DNA of 64,000 bases. Source: Bacteroidales bacterium UBA6397. Its GTDB lineage: Bacteria > Bacteroidota > Bacteroidia > Bacteroidales > UBA932. A program made the position numbers and the translations under genes. Of this stretch, positions 1 to 8,372 are shown in pieces (the first letter of the stretch is position 1; each line of letters starts with the position of its first letter). The stretch lies in assembly GCA_002439875.1 (NCBI GenBank), contig DJQB01000002.1, positions 1-64,000 of the forward strand. Direction: 5' to 3'. Below the pieces are notes generated by a model. That model was not told the origin of the DNA and did not search any database. It saw only the letters and a program-made list of their open reading frames with translations.

Positions 1-71
1 GCCCCCATCAGCTCCTGATGGTTGTCAATGCTGACGACAAATCTGTCGCCATCCTGCTTGAATGTGTACAT
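1..71 (-). CDS. PPC/DUF296-like DNA-binding protein, N-terminal fragment
   Basis: The minus strand opens with ATG at 71 and runs off the left edge, giving 23 residues beginning MYTFKQDGDRFVVSIDN. This resembles the first strand of the PPC (DUF296, AT-hook-type) domain, which typically starts with an aromatic/basic strand, then a hydrophobic strand, then a Glu-containing helix. Only the beginning is visible, so the domain call rests on a short stretch. The gene is divergent from the HAD gene at 156, and the 84 bp between them hold the promoter region. Confidence 0.45.
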   Translation of the reverse strand, partial: MYTFKQDGDRFVVSIDNHQELMG

Positions 72-131
72 CGCTCAAAAATTTTCGTGAATATACTAAT
101 TTCCCACGAATTCCCTATCCGGAGAAATCAC

Positions 132-139
132 TATCTTTG
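132..139 (+). promoter_or_regulatory. Candidate -7 box (TATCTTTG) for the HAD gene
   Basis: TATCTTTG matches the Bacteroidota -7 consensus TAnnTTTG and lies 16 bp before the start codon at 156. No convincing TTTG is found 19 bp upstream, so only the -7 half is supported. Confidence 0.4.
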
Positions 140-155
140 AGCAAAATTCAGGAAT

Positions 156-785
156 ATGAGAAAGAACATCACGAATGTTGTTTTCGATTTCGGCGGAGTT
201 GTCGCTCCGGCGGATCTTGGGATTGTCATTGACAGGTTCAAGGCGCTCGGCTTCGAAAATGTTGAGGAATATCTCAATCTGGTACGTCAGCACGGGATAT
301 TCGGTGACTTCGAGACGGGGCTGATTGATAAGGAAGGATTCCGGAGCGGAGTCAGCAAGGAAGCCGGCAGGGAAGTGAGCATGGAAGAGTGCCGCCACGC
401 CTACATGGGTTTCTTTTCCACCGTCCCCGAAAGGAATCTTGACTTATTCCGAAAGCTCCGTGCCGAGGGCTACCGCCTTTCCCTCCTTTCGAACACCAAC
501 CCTTTCGTGATGGAGTGGGCTCTCAGCAAAGCCTTTGACGGCCATGGCCACTCGCTTGACGACTATCTTGACAGCATCTATGCCAGTTACGAGATGAAGG
601 TGATGAAGCCGGACGCGCGGATATTCAGAATGATGCTGGAATCCGAGAAAGCCGTTCCGTCCCAGGTACTTTTCATTGATGACGGTCCAAAGAACGTTGC
701 TGCCGCCAAGGCCTTAGGCATCAACACCATCCAAGCCACCAACGGCGAAGACTGGACTGAAGATGTACTCCGTTTCCTTGCTTAG
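156..785 (+). CDS. HAD-superfamily hydrolase (subfamily IA, YihX-like phosphatase)
   Basis: This is a cytosolic 209-residue haloacid-dehalogenase fold enzyme, likely a sugar-phosphate or small phosphomonoester phosphatase. Motif I is VVFDFGGVV near residue 8, with the nucleophile Asp present. The usual second Asp is Gly, as in the YihX/DxGxV branch. The other motifs are LLSNTN (motif II), the Lys in MKVMKPDARIF (motif III) and LFIDDGPKNV (motif IV). A helical cap fills residues 20 to 85. The ATG at 156 fits the family length. It is the first gene of a plus-strand run whose later members (glycerophosphodiesterase, histidine phosphatase) also release phosphate, but it lacks a signal peptide. 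Substrate unknown. Confidence 0.85.
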   Translation: MRKNITNVVFDFGGVVAPADLGIVIDRFKALGFENVEEYLNLVRQHGIFGDFETGLIDKEGFRSGVSKEAGREVSMEECRHAYMGFFSTVPERNLDLFRKLRAEGYRLSLLSNTNPFVMEWALSKAFDGHGHSLDDYLDSIYASYEMKVMKPDARIFRMMLESEKAVPSQVLFIDDGPKNVAAAKALGINTIQATNGEDWTEDVLRFLA

Positions 786-908
786 TTCTTACTTTTGCCC
801 TCTGTCGTGAGTCCGTGAGCAGAATGGAAACTCTTACGCACCAAACACCTGTTCCAGTCATCCCGTGCGCGAGGTTACTCTTTTTGCGCACCGACAAAGA
901 TTTATAGA

Positions 909-2186
909 ATGACACGTCCGGCAAGATCACTCTCTCTGGCTCTGAGCCTGTCGCTTTCGCTTTCGTTTTTGCCCCTTCAGGCGGAGGATAGTAGTTCCGT
1001 TGTCAAGACCGGACATTCGTTCGTGCCGTTTCCGATGGCTGGATACGACGGGGCGAAGGGTGTCCTGTTCGGAGCCTTGATGAACGTTTATGACTTCGGC
1101 GACGGATCCAAATATCCCAATCCCAAGAGCAGCGGCTACTTCGAGGCTTCCGGCTACACAGGCGGCAGCAAGACTTTCGTAGCATCTTTCGACTCCGGGA
1201 GTCTTTTCACTCAGATGAGGATGAATCTGGCGGCGAGCCACTGCGCGGACAACGCGATGGAATTCTTCGGCTTCGGAGGCCGCCGCACCTTCTATGACAC
1301 GGAGGCGGATGAAGGTTTCTACAAATATTCCCGCGCGACCACAAACCTTAAGGCGGACTTTTACGGGAAAATCACCGGACACCTTTTCTGGGAAGCCGGT
1401 TACCACTTCAACGCTTTCAAGGTCAAGGATTACCAGCCAAGGGATGAGGATGAGGGAATAACCCTGTTCAGTCTCTACCGAAGCTGGGGGATAATTCCTT
1501 CCGACGAGATATTCAGAAAATATTCCTCCGCTGTCAGGCTTGGTTTTCACTACGATTCCCGTGACTATGAAGGAGTTCCGACTAAGGGAATCCTTGCTCG
1601 CGCAAGCCTGATCGCCGCCCCGTCTTTCCTCGGATCATCGGAATCCTACCTAAAGTTCCATGCGACATTCCGGCAATATATTCCTCTGGCAAAAGAGAAC
1701 TTGACCTTGGCATATCGTATGGACTATCAGGATTTTATGGGCGATGCTCCGTGGTATGCGCTCCCGTTCTACACCCCTGGCGGCCCGGTTTATGACAACG
1801 CTGCCCTCGGAGGCTACAGGACCGTCCGCGGCCTCCTTTACAACAGGGTGACAGGTCCGTGCGTAGGTTTCTTCAATGCGGAAGTCCGCTGGAAGTTTGC
1901 CGGACTCACCCTCTTTAGGCAAGACATAGGCTTGATGCTGAGCGGCTTCTGTGACGGGATCACTTCATTGCGCTCTTTCGATGTCAGCAACAGAACGGGC
2001 GTCTACCCTGAGTTCTATTCAAAGTACATCACCTACGCCGCCAAGGATGCCCTCCATCTTTCCGCCGGCGCCTCCCTGAAGATAATCCTCAACCGCAACT
2101 TTGTCCTGAACATTGAATATGCCCGCGCCCTTTCCGCACAGGACGGAGCCGGAGTCATGTACTTCAACACCGGTTTTTATTTTTAG
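909..2186 (+). CDS. BamA/TamA-family (Omp85) outer-membrane barrel without POTRA domains
   Basis: The 425-residue protein starts with a signal peptide of about 25 residues with an unusual Ser-Leu repeat (SLALSLSLSLS) and then goes straight into amphipathic beta strands. A segment near residue 295 (GGYRTVRGLLYNR) matches the conserved VRGF-type loop motif of the bacterial surface antigen (Omp85 C-terminal) domain. The last residue is Phe, as expected for an outer-membrane barrel. No POTRA domains are visible, so it resembles the short Omp85-like proteins common in Bacteroidota rather than BamA itself. The role is unknown; it could accompany the secreted phosphoesterases downstream, but spacing (about 185 bp to the next chosen start) gives no proof of an operon. 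Confidence 0.75.
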   Translation: MTRPARSLSLALSLSLSLSFLPLQAEDSSSVVKTGHSFVPFPMAGYDGAKGVLFGALMNVYDFGDGSKYPNPKSSGYFEASGYTGGSKTFVASFDSGSLFTQMRMNLAASHCADNAMEFFGFGGRRTFYDTEADEGFYKYSRATTNLKADFYGKITGHLFWEAGYHFNAFKVKDYQPRDEDEGITLFSLYRSWGIIPSDEIFRKYSSAVRLGFHYDSRDYEGVPTKGILARASLIAAPSFLGSSESYLKFHATFRQYIPLAKENLTLAYRMDYQDFMGDAPWYALPFYTPGGPVYDNAALGGYRTVRGLLYNRVTGPCVGFFNAEVRWKFAGLTLFRQDIGLMLSGFCDGITSLRSFDVSNRTGVYPEFYSKYITYAAKDALHLSAGASLKIILNRNFVLNIEYARALSAQDGAGVMYFNTGFYF

Positions 2187-2212
2187 GAATATTCCGATTT
2201 TGATTAACTTTG
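2182..2212 (+). promoter_or_regulatory. Candidate promoter before the glycerophosphodiesterase
   Basis: TAACTTTG at 2205-2212 matches the -7 consensus, with TTTT/A 19 bp upstream as a weak -33. It would give a leader of about 150 nt before the ATG at 2371. Confidence 0.3.
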
Positions 2213-2370
2213 TCGCGGAAAACAGAACATTGTGTTCATGATTAGGGGATGATCCGATTTCGATTGTCATATTGTAAGTAATATTATAACTATAGGTAAT
2301 TATGACACTGGCGGCCGCCGGTTTGATGGATCAGATCCGGCGGACCTCCGACCAAAGACAAAAGAAAAGC

Positions 2371-3399
2371 ATGAGATTAAGGTATTTTGCGGTTTTTGCC
2401 GTGATGACGGTTTTCTCCGTCCGGGTGACAGCTCAGCCCAATCAGAAGGATGAGTCATTGCAGGCAGGTATTGCCGCCAACAAAGTGGTTGTCAATTCAT
2501 TCTCTGATCTGCAGGAATATTTCCGGTACTCTCCGGACAGGGACATTGTCATCAGCGGACACCGCGGAGGAATGATGCCGGGCTATCCGGAGAACTGTCT
2601 GGAGTCCTGCGAGAAGACACTGTCGATGATGCCGACGTTCTTCGAGGTTGACTTCAGCTTCACCAAGGACAGCGTGATGGTGCTGATGCACGATCTGACC
2701 GTGGACAGGACAACGAACGGGAAGGGCAAGGTGGAGGATTACACCTTTGACGAGATTCAGAAACTGAATCTGGTGGACAGGGCCGGCAATGTGACCCCGT
2801 ACAAGATTCCGACCTTGAAATCCATTCTGGAGTGGGGCAAGGACAAGGTGGTTTTCAACTTCGACAACAAGTACATCAACACCAAAGGCGTGAGCCCGGA
2901 AGTGAAGAAGGCCAGCCTTGATTATTACATCAGGCAGCTCAGGCCGGGCGGAGACTGGTCTATGTACCACAACATTATGCTCAGTGTCCGTTCCATCGAT
3001 GAGGCTCTCTACTATTGGAACAATGGCGTGCGTGACGTTATGTTCTGCGTGGAGATCAGTTCCGAGGAGCATTTCGAGGCTTATGACAAATGTCCGATTC
3101 CGTGGGATCACATCATGGCGTATGTCCGCCTTGCCGTCAATCCGGAACTTCAGGATGTGTACAAGAAACTCCACGACAGGGGAGTCATGATCATGACATC
3201 GATAACCGGATCTTCGGACAAGGTGAAGAATCCAAAGGACCGCAGGGTGGCTTACGAGCGTGAGCTTCTCGCCGAGCCGGACATCATAGAGACCGACTAT
3301 CCTTCCGAGTTCATCGGTCTGCCGTGGAGCAGGAAGGAGATACATGCGCTTCAGGACAAGGCGATAAAGTGCAGCCGTTCTGCCGTAAGTGGCAGGTAA
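2371..3399 (+). CDS. Secreted glycerophosphodiester phosphodiesterase
   Basis: GDPD-family TIM barrel of 342 residues that should cleave glycerophosphodiesters to glycerol-3-phosphate and an alcohol, in the periplasm or at the surface. Visible active-site motifs are SGHRGG near residue 64, PEN, the EVDFSFTKDS strand supplying metal-ligand acidic residues, and LMHDLTVDRTTNGKG with the second catalytic His. I chose the ATG at 2371 because it starts a normal signal peptide (MRLRYFAVFAVMTVFS, cleavage after TAQ). An upstream in-frame ATG at 2302 would add 23 charged, unlikely residues. The histidine phosphatase follows after 17 bp, so the two probably form a phosphate-scavenging pair. Confidence 0.88.
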   Translation: MRLRYFAVFAVMTVFSVRVTAQPNQKDESLQAGIAANKVVVNSFSDLQEYFRYSPDRDIVISGHRGGMMPGYPENCLESCEKTLSMMPTFFEVDFSFTKDSVMVLMHDLTVDRTTNGKGKVEDYTFDEIQKLNLVDRAGNVTPYKIPTLKSILEWGKDKVVFNFDNKYINTKGVSPEVKKASLDYYIRQLRPGGDWSMYHNIMLSVRSIDEALYYWNNGVRDVMFCVEISSEEHFEAYDKCPIPWDHIMAYVRLAVNPELQDVYKKLHDRGVMIMTSITGSSDKVKNPKDRRVAYERELLAEPDIIETDYPSEFIGLPWSRKEIHALQDKAIKCSRSAVSGR

Positions 3400-3416
3400 C
3401 CAGTATTATCTGTTAA

Positions 3417-4739
3417 ATGAGATCATTATCAGACAGGATTGCCGTTCTGGCGCTGACGGCTTTGATTGTGATGTTTTCCGCAGTGTCCTCCAGGGCGCAG
3501 GTAACAATTGAGAAAATCAACTCGGACAAATTCGCGGGAGCAGGAATCTATCACGTCTACAGACCAGGTGACATGACGGACACCAAGGCTCCCGAAGGAT
3601 ATGAGCCTTTTTATATAAGCCACATTGGCCGCCATGGTTCGCGTTACCATACTTCGGACAAGACGTTCAATAGAATGGAGACCATTTTTTTGAATGCTGA
3701 CTCGCTCGGGATACTCACATTGAAAGGAAAAGCCCTGTACTCTTACATGCGCAGGATAGACTCTGTTTCGACAGGCAAGGCCGGCAAGCTGTCCTCAAGA
3801 GGAAAGAAAGAGCACAAGGAGATAGCGGACAGGATGTTCCGCCGTTTTCCGTCGGTCTTCAAGTCTGACTCCAGAAGGTATGTGGATGCGGTTTCCAGTA
3901 CAGTACAACGTTGTCAGGAGAGCATGTTCAGCTGTACCGGAGAGCTCAAGAAACTGAACAAGAAACTGAGGGTCAATGTGCACAGCGGGGATTCCTACAT
4001 GGCATACCTTCTCAGGAAACCGTCATGGTTCAAGGAGGTGGTTAGGATTTCGGCTCCGCAGATAGACTCCCTGTCAAAGGCGTGGATTGATGTCAGTGAT
4101 TTTATGAATTCCATATTCAGAGACCGCAAGACGGCTGATTCCTTTGTCGGCAGGGAGGATATGTTCGCCCGTGAACTATACACATGGGGGTCAATAGCGC
4201 CGGACCTTGATCTTGACGACATCTTCGTCTCCTCATACTTCACTCCGGAGGAGCAGTTCACCATCACAAAACTGAATTCTTGCCGGATATATTCAGAGAT
4301 GCTGAACGCCGCTGAGTCGGAAGGTCGGCGTATCGCGTTGGCGGATGACCTGTTGGAGGATTTCATCGCCAAGGCCGACGCTGCCATGCCGGCCAAAAGC
4401 GATGTGGCGGCGGACCTCAGGTTCGCACACGATGTTTCCGTGATGCCACTTGTCGGACTTATGGGAATTGAAGGTTGCAGCGAGATGTGGCCTCTGGAGG
4501 AGGTCTGGATGCATTGGATGGCGTCGGACTTTACCCCGATGGCCTGCAACCTCCAGATGGTCTTCTACCGCAGACCCGGCTCCAAGGACATCCTTCTGAA
4601 GTTCCTTCTGAATGAGCAGGAACGCTTCCTGAACGGAGTGGCTCCTGTCGATGGTCCGTATTACCGTTGGAAGGATGTCAGGCGGCATCTTTCAGGACGG
4701 CTTGACTATGCCCGCAAGGTCAACGCCGCCAACAGGTAG
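3417..4739 (+). CDS. Secreted histidine-type phosphatase (acid phosphatase/MINPP-like)
   Basis: This is a 440-residue clade-2 histidine phosphatase. After a signal peptide (cleavage near SSRAQ) the N-terminal catalytic motif SHIGRHGSRYH carries the phosphohistidine and the Arg clamp, near residues 70-80. The C-terminal partner motif is FAHDVSVMPL, near residue 338, with the HD proton donor pair. Related Bacteroides enzymes hydrolyse inositol polyphosphates, but the HD (not HAE) motif leaves acid phosphatase or phytase equally possible. It lies 17 bp after the GDPD gene, which suggests co-transcription and stepwise release of phosphate from phosphodiesters. The following 880 bp contain only decayed genes before the tRNA. 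Confidence 0.85.
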   Translation: MRSLSDRIAVLALTALIVMFSAVSSRAQVTIEKINSDKFAGAGIYHVYRPGDMTDTKAPEGYEPFYISHIGRHGSRYHTSDKTFNRMETIFLNADSLGILTLKGKALYSYMRRIDSVSTGKAGKLSSRGKKEHKEIADRMFRRFPSVFKSDSRRYVDAVSSTVQRCQESMFSCTGELKKLNKKLRVNVHSGDSYMAYLLRKPSWFKEVVRISAPQIDSLSKAWIDVSDFMNSIFRDRKTADSFVGREDMFARELYTWGSIAPDLDLDDIFVSSYFTPEEQFTITKLNSCRIYSEMLNAAESEGRRIALADDLLEDFIAKADAAMPAKSDVAADLRFAHDVSVMPLVGLMGIEGCSEMWPLEEVWMHWMASDFTPMACNLQMVFYRRPGSKDILLKFLLNEQERFLNGVAPVDGPYYRWKDVRRHLSGRLDYARKVNAANR

Positions 4740-5078
4740 ACCAAACCGGCGCCGCGATGACCGAACAGGACTGCTTGAAGATGATCTCTGAAGGTGACAA
4801 GGAAGCCTTCAGCTTGCCTATCAGTTTTGCCGGATAGTTCGTGAAGATGGCTTTCAGCTGCTTGTAGTACCCTATGGTGTCATCCATGTTCTTTCCGTTG
4901 CTTACGAGCCGCTTCACGTCCATCCACAACTTTGTAAACCTCGCTTTCGGTCTCCGGCTCTTTTTCCGGCTCTTTCGGCCAATTCTCAGGGGGTGTCTAT
5001 CTTGAGACACCCTGAGAAAGTGGTGGCAGCGATGAGAACTGTCAGCAAGCAATTCATCTTGCGTGTAAATCTGTGCAT
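4740..5078 (-). pseudogene. Frameshifted small lipoprotein gene
   Basis: Minus-strand reading from 5078 (or ATG 5057) gives a clean lipoprotein signal, MNCLLTVLIAATTFSGC, followed at once by a stop. Dropping one base from the G5 run at 4989-4993 restores a Pro/Glu/Lys-rich continuation (PENWPKEPEKEPETESE). The next protein-like stretch (LWMDVKRLVSNGKNMDDTIG onward, to about 4740) is in the third frame. At least two frameshifts are therefore needed to read one lipoprotein of about 100 residues. I do not recognise the family. Sequencing error is possible but would need two independent errors. Together with the next entry this suggests a decayed minus-strand surface-protein locus beside tRNA-Arg. 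Confidence 0.5.
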
Positions 5079-5128
5079 GATTATTATTTCTCTTCTATTA
5101 GTTTGACATCAAGTCCTTTAAGATCGCA

Positions 5129-5478
5129 TCAGGCGTTCGCTTTGATGTGTGGTGCCGAGGCTGACGGTAGCGCCCTGACGTCCATGGAAGCCCTAAGCCT
5201 GATGTACTGGTTGCCGTCGGTTATAGGGGATATTCCTGTCAAAGCGAAGGTGTAGGCCTTGTAGCCAGGGTCGGTAGCCTTGTCGCACTGCTTTCTGGTA
5301 TCTCCTGTGTTGCCGGATGCCACATGGTAGTGGATCTTTCCGCTCTCCCGAAGATTGTGGTGTCCCTCGCTCCGCCGGCCAGATTCCAGATGGCGTTGTT
5401 TGAAGAATATTCAATGGAGAACACTCCGGCGGATATGGCGAAGAGAGCCGCGACGCCGGATATCATTCTATATGACAT
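5129..5478 (-). pseudogene. Fragment of a surface beta-sandwich protein, frameshifted
   Basis: From 5478 the minus strand reads strand-like sequence (GVFSIEYSSNNAIWNLAGG). After the GGG run near 5342 the sensible reading jumps to another frame (GKIHYHVASGNTGDTRKQ, later GNQYIRLRAS), ending at 5129. Joining them with one restored base gives about 115 residues that look like the C-terminal beta-sandwich of a carbohydrate-binding or cleaved-adhesin-type module. The usual N-terminal part is missing: an in-frame stop lies three codons before the ATG. This is a truncated and frameshifted remnant rather than a working gene. Family unproven. Confidence 0.5.
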
Positions 5479-5547
5479 AATGAATCAGCCATGTCCCCTA
5501 ATAAGGATCGAAAAATTTCCGCCATGGACAAATTCTTCCGCAAGTGC

Positions 5548-5576
5548 TTGTTTTCGATGGAAAATTCGTATATTTG
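5548..5576 (+). promoter_or_regulatory. Promoter of tRNA-Arg
   Basis: TATATTTG at 5569-5576 is a full -7 match; TTG at 5548-5550 stands 18 bp upstream as -33. The predicted start is about 35 nt before the mature tRNA 5' end. Confidence 0.5.
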
Positions 5577-5617
5577 CAGTCCGTTTCCGATTCTATATAA
5601 TCGTGTAACGGGGTAAC

Positions 5618-5691
5618 GGTTCCGTAGCTCAGCTGGATAGAGCAACAGATTTCTAATCTGTGGGTCTAGGGTTCGAATCCCTACGGAATCA
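5618..5691 (+). tRNA. tRNA-Arg (anticodon TCT)
   Basis: A complete cloverleaf is readable. The acceptor arms GGTTCCG and CGGAATC pair at 5618-5624 and 5684-5690 (one G-T pair). There is a D-loop with AGCTCAGCTGGATAGAGC. The anticodon stem ACAGA/TCTGT encloses loop TTTCTAA, so the anticodon is TCT, decoding AGA. The T arm is GGGTTCGAATCCC. CCA is not encoded. A strong hairpin terminator begins at the discriminator base. The tRNA lies between decayed genes and a convergent operon; no integrase or duplicated 3' end was seen nearby. Confidence 0.95.
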
Positions 5692-5724
5692 CAGAGGGCC
5701 TGATCAACTGATCAGGCCCTCTGT
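5691..5724. terminator. Strong hairpin terminator between tRNA-Arg and the convergent DUF368 operon
   Basis: A perfect 16-bp inverted repeat (arms 5691-5706 and 5709-5724, inner sequence CCTGATCA/TGATCAGG) with a nominal 2-nt loop follows the tRNA directly. It probably stops both the tRNA transcript and the opposing operon ending at 5771. Neither side has a long T-run. Confidence 0.7.
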
Positions 5725-5770
5725 GATATATACCTTCTATAATGTTTCCTCAAAGGTACATACTTATTTT

Positions 5771-6763
5771 TTACTTTACTTCTTTAACACAGGGTTTTGG
5801 ACCAGACCCGGCCTTGGCGTTCCTATGGCTGATCCATTCGAGGGCGACGACAAACGCGGTGCCTATGAGCATCCAGACGATGGCTGAGAAGATTTGCGGC
5901 TCAATGATCGCTGAAAGATTCATTCCGATGTCGGACATTGCGTCCGCACCGATTTCCGCCTCCTCGACTGTCTGTCCCTCACGCATAAGCTGGGCGATCA
6001 GCAGACTCATCTTATCGCTCCACGGCCAAACCTTCACCAGAGACCCTAGTGTGAAACCGATCAGGGTGATCAGCGTAGGTCTTTCATAATGTGCAATCAA
6101 CCAGTGCAGGAACTTAGAGAACGCCGCGAGCCCGAGCACGCAGCCGATTCCGAACATGATAAGAACAGGCCAGTTGAGCTCACTGATGGCGCCCATGATG
6201 TACTCATACTTCCCGAGAAGAACCAGAATGAAACTGCCCGAGATGCCTGGAAGGATCATCGTGCAGACCGCTATCGCTCCGCAGATCAGAATGAACCAGT
6301 CCGCGTCTGTCGTCTGGGTAGGGGACAGGAGGCAGATTGTCGCACCCAGAAAGATGCCGAAGACCAGCCAAAGTCCATCGTTGACTTTCCAACCTTTGAT
6401 GTCGTAGAGCATATAGGCTCCCGAGACCACAATCAGCCCGAAGAAAAACGCCCAGGTCTGGATCGGATGGTAGGCAAGCACATATTCCATAAGTTTGGCG
6501 AGCGAGAAGACACTCACGATAACACCGACTCCCAACCAAAGCAGGAATGTTCCATGAATATGCTCCCAGAACTCCCTGACCTTGCCTTTGAATAGAATCT
6601 TCCATGAGGGAACCGACAGAATCGCGTTGAGGGCTTCTATGAGTTCATTGAATATTCCCGTGAGCAGGGCGATTGTGCCACCGGACACGCCAGGGATGAC
6701 ATTGGCCGCTCCCATAGCGAAACCTTTGAGGGCGACAGCGGTGTTTTTGATGATATTTGACAT
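5771..6763 (-). CDS. popT: DUF368 membrane protein, PopT-type undecaprenyl-phosphate translocase
   Basis: Polytopic inner-membrane protein of 330 residues. The N-terminal signature NVIPGVSGGTIALLTGIF, a second MILPGISGSFILVLLG repeat near residue 170, and about eight to ten hydrophobic segments are typical of DUF368. Characterised DUF368 members (PopT) return undecaprenyl phosphate, the lipid carrier of cell-wall and capsule synthesis, across the membrane. The function here is inferred from the family. It is the last gene of a three-gene minus-strand operon (7307-8302, 6770-7303, then this one) with gaps of 3 and 6 bp, and its transcript meets the hairpin at 5691-5724. Confidence 0.8.
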   Translation of the reverse strand: MSNIIKNTAVALKGFAMGAANVIPGVSGGTIALLTGIFNELIEALNAILSVPSWKILFKGKVREFWEHIHGTFLLWLGVGVIVSVFSLAKLMEYVLAYHPIQTWAFFFGLIVVSGAYMLYDIKGWKVNDGLWLVFGIFLGATICLLSPTQTTDADWFILICGAIAVCTMILPGISGSFILVLLGKYEYIMGAISELNWPVLIMFGIGCVLGLAAFSKFLHWLIAHYERPTLITLIGFTLGSLVKVWPWSDKMSLLIAQLMREGQTVEEAEIGADAMSDIGMNLSAIIEPQIFSAIVWMLIGTAFVVALEWISHRNAKAGSGPKPCVKEVK

Positions 6764-6769
6764 ATTGAA

Positions 6770-7303
6770 TTATTGAATCTTTGTAAGATAGCCTTTGATA
6801 GCCGTGAAACTGTCCAGTTGGGATATGTCCTTTCCGGGCGGGTCGCTGATGACAAGGTCGAAGAGGTTGCCGTCCATCTGGCGGCGCCCGATCTTGAAAC
6901 GGGCCTTGGATGTGCGGGCCATATATTCAATGGAGAAGTCCGGATCTTTGATAAGTGAGATGAACAGGTCCGGCGCCTGCTCCTCCAACACATTCAGTTT
7001 GTAGCGTGAAGGGCGGCCTATCCAGTCCAGATCCTTTTTCGTGATGGTGGTCTGGATGCTGGTGATCAGACGGTCCTCGCTGCCTATCTTTCTGAAATCC
7101 TGAAAGAACACACAACCCTTGATGTTATGTGCCCTGAAAAAGTTCATGATCGCGGTCTTGCAAGCGTCGAAGGTGGACTCTTCCGCATCGATGATCGCCA
7201 CGTAGGAGTGGATCTTCCCTAGCGGCAGAATCTCGGTCTGAACCGTGCTGGCATGCTTGCGCAGACTTCTCTTTCTGAAAAACGTCTTTATGAAATCAAA
7301 CAT
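6770..7303 (-). CDS. DUF6913-like conserved cytosolic protein
   Basis: This 177-residue protein has a basic N terminus (FFRKRSLRKHAS), no signal peptide and no membrane segment. The alternation of strands and helices (SYVAIIDAEES, GCVFFQDFRKIG, DLFISLIKDPDFSIEYMARTS, ARFKIGRR, LFDLVISDP) matches my recollection of a small Bacteroidota-specific family (DUF6913) of about this length and unknown function. No catalytic motif is evident. It sits 3 bp after the PfkB kinase and 6 bp before the PopT-type gene, so translation is probably coupled. Confidence 0.6.
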   Translation of the reverse strand: MFDFIKTFFRKRSLRKHASTVQTEILPLGKIHSYVAIIDAEESTFDACKTAIMNFFRAHNIKGCVFFQDFRKIGSEDRLITSIQTTITKKDLDWIGRPSRYKLNVLEEQAPDLFISLIKDPDFSIEYMARTSKARFKIGRRQMDGNLFDLVISDPPGKDISQLDSFTAIKGYLTKIQ

Positions 7304-7306
7304 GAT

Positions 7307-8302
7307 CTACTGGTTTACAGAGGCTATCAGCTTGCGAATCTCACGCTTGGCATCCTTCCATCTCGGGACATCGATCTTGGTGCCGATAACTTCGACGACC
7401 TTTGCAGCAATTATTGAGCCGACTTCTCCGCAGACTTTCAAAGGCATCCCGAGCGAGTGCGCGTAGAGGAATCCGGCGGCGTAGGTGTCTCCGGCTCCTG
7501 TGGCATCTATCGTGGCTGCCGGCCAAGCCTCAATGTAGTGATACTCATCGCCCTGCTTCACCATTGACCCGTCTTTGCCGACTTTAACGACAGCGATCTC
7601 GCATTGGCCGGCCAGTGTGTCCAAAGCGTCGCGAGGCTCCTGCTTGGTGAACGCCCTGGCCTCGCTCTCGTTGGCGAAGACGATGTCCACATAGCGCTCC
7701 ACAAGATTGTGGAAGAACGCCTCGTTGGACTCGACTACATTGTAAGAGGCCATATCAATCGAGATCTTGCATCCAGCCTCCTTTGCCATCTGCACCGCAC
7801 GGCGGATAAGATCTTGATTCTGTACGAGATAGCCTTCGATGTGGAAGTAGTCGTAGCCTTGGAAGTATTCCGGTTTGAGATCCTCCGGAACCATTTCGAG
7901 AGCGGCTCCCATGTAATCGGCGAAAGTCCTTTCCGAGTTCGCTCCGGTGATGAAGCACATCGCGCGGCCCGAGCCCTTGGTGCCGGTCAGCAGGGTGGTC
8001 TTCACTCCGTACTGCTCTAACGTGCTCTTGTATAGATGTCCAAGCTCATCGTCCCCAATCTTGCCGATGAATCCTGACGGCATTCCGAATATGGACGTGC
8101 AGGTGATTGTGTTGGCGGCTGATCCTCCCGGAACGTACTTCACTCCGAACTCCTTCAGCTTCGACCAGATGCGGTCGCCGGTCTCCAGATCCACGTGCTG
8201 CATACTACCGGGAGGAAGGTGGTACTCACGAAGCATAGTCTCGTCGGGAAACACCGCGAGGATGTCCGTCAGAGCGTTTCCTATCCCTAAAATTGATTTC
8301 AT
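7307..8302 (-). CDS. PfkB-family sugar/nucleoside kinase
   Basis: Ribokinase-fold kinase of 331 residues. The N-terminal GIGNALTDILA, the substrate-site VPGGSAANTI near residue 58, and the C-terminal anion-hole/base motif IDATGAGDTYAAGFLYA near residue 270 are all intact, so it should be active. The closest Bacteroidota relatives are usually annotated as adenosine kinase or carbohydrate kinase; the substrate cannot be settled here. It is the first gene of the minus-strand operon that continues into a DUF6913-like protein and a DUF368 translocase. A -7 box TAACTTTG lies 37 bp before the ATG. Confidence 0.85.
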   Translation of the reverse strand: MKSILGIGNALTDILAVFPDETMLREYHLPPGSMQHVDLETGDRIWSKLKEFGVKYVPGGSAANTITCTSIFGMPSGFIGKIGDDELGHLYKSTLEQYGVKTTLLTGTKGSGRAMCFITGANSERTFADYMGAALEMVPEDLKPEYFQGYDYFHIEGYLVQNQDLIRRAVQMAKEAGCKISIDMASYNVVESNEAFFHNLVERYVDIVFANESEARAFTKQEPRDALDTLAGQCEIAVVKVGKDGSMVKQGDEYHYIEAWPAATIDATGAGDTYAAGFLYAHSLGMPLKVCGEVGSIIAAKVVEVIGTKIDVPRWKDAKREIRKLIASVNQ

Positions 8303-8338
8303 CTCTTTGTATTTTGATATTCATTGCGTGACAAATCA

Positions 8339-8346
8339 CAAAGTTA
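8339..8346 (-). promoter_or_regulatory. Candidate -7 box (TAACTTTG) for the PfkB operon
   Basis: On the minus strand TAACTTTG is a full -7 match, 37 bp before the start at 8302. The -33 position is not well matched. Confidence 0.4.
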
Positions 8347-8372
8347 AGGAATATTTGATTAAATTTGTAACG

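Noticed and set aside
156..785. HAD protein inactive because the second Asp of motif I is Gly
   Set aside because: Active YihX-type phosphatases have the same substitution and the other motifs are complete.
5618..5724. tRNA-Arg as an attachment site of an integrated element
   Set aside because: No duplicated 3' tRNA end, integrase or phage gene was found in the window; the sequence after the tRNA is only a terminator and an ordinary operon.
8360..8367. TAAATTTG as promoter of the flippase-like gene
   Set aside because: It is 5 bp before the ATG and the -33 position does not match, so a leaderless transcript would be required.
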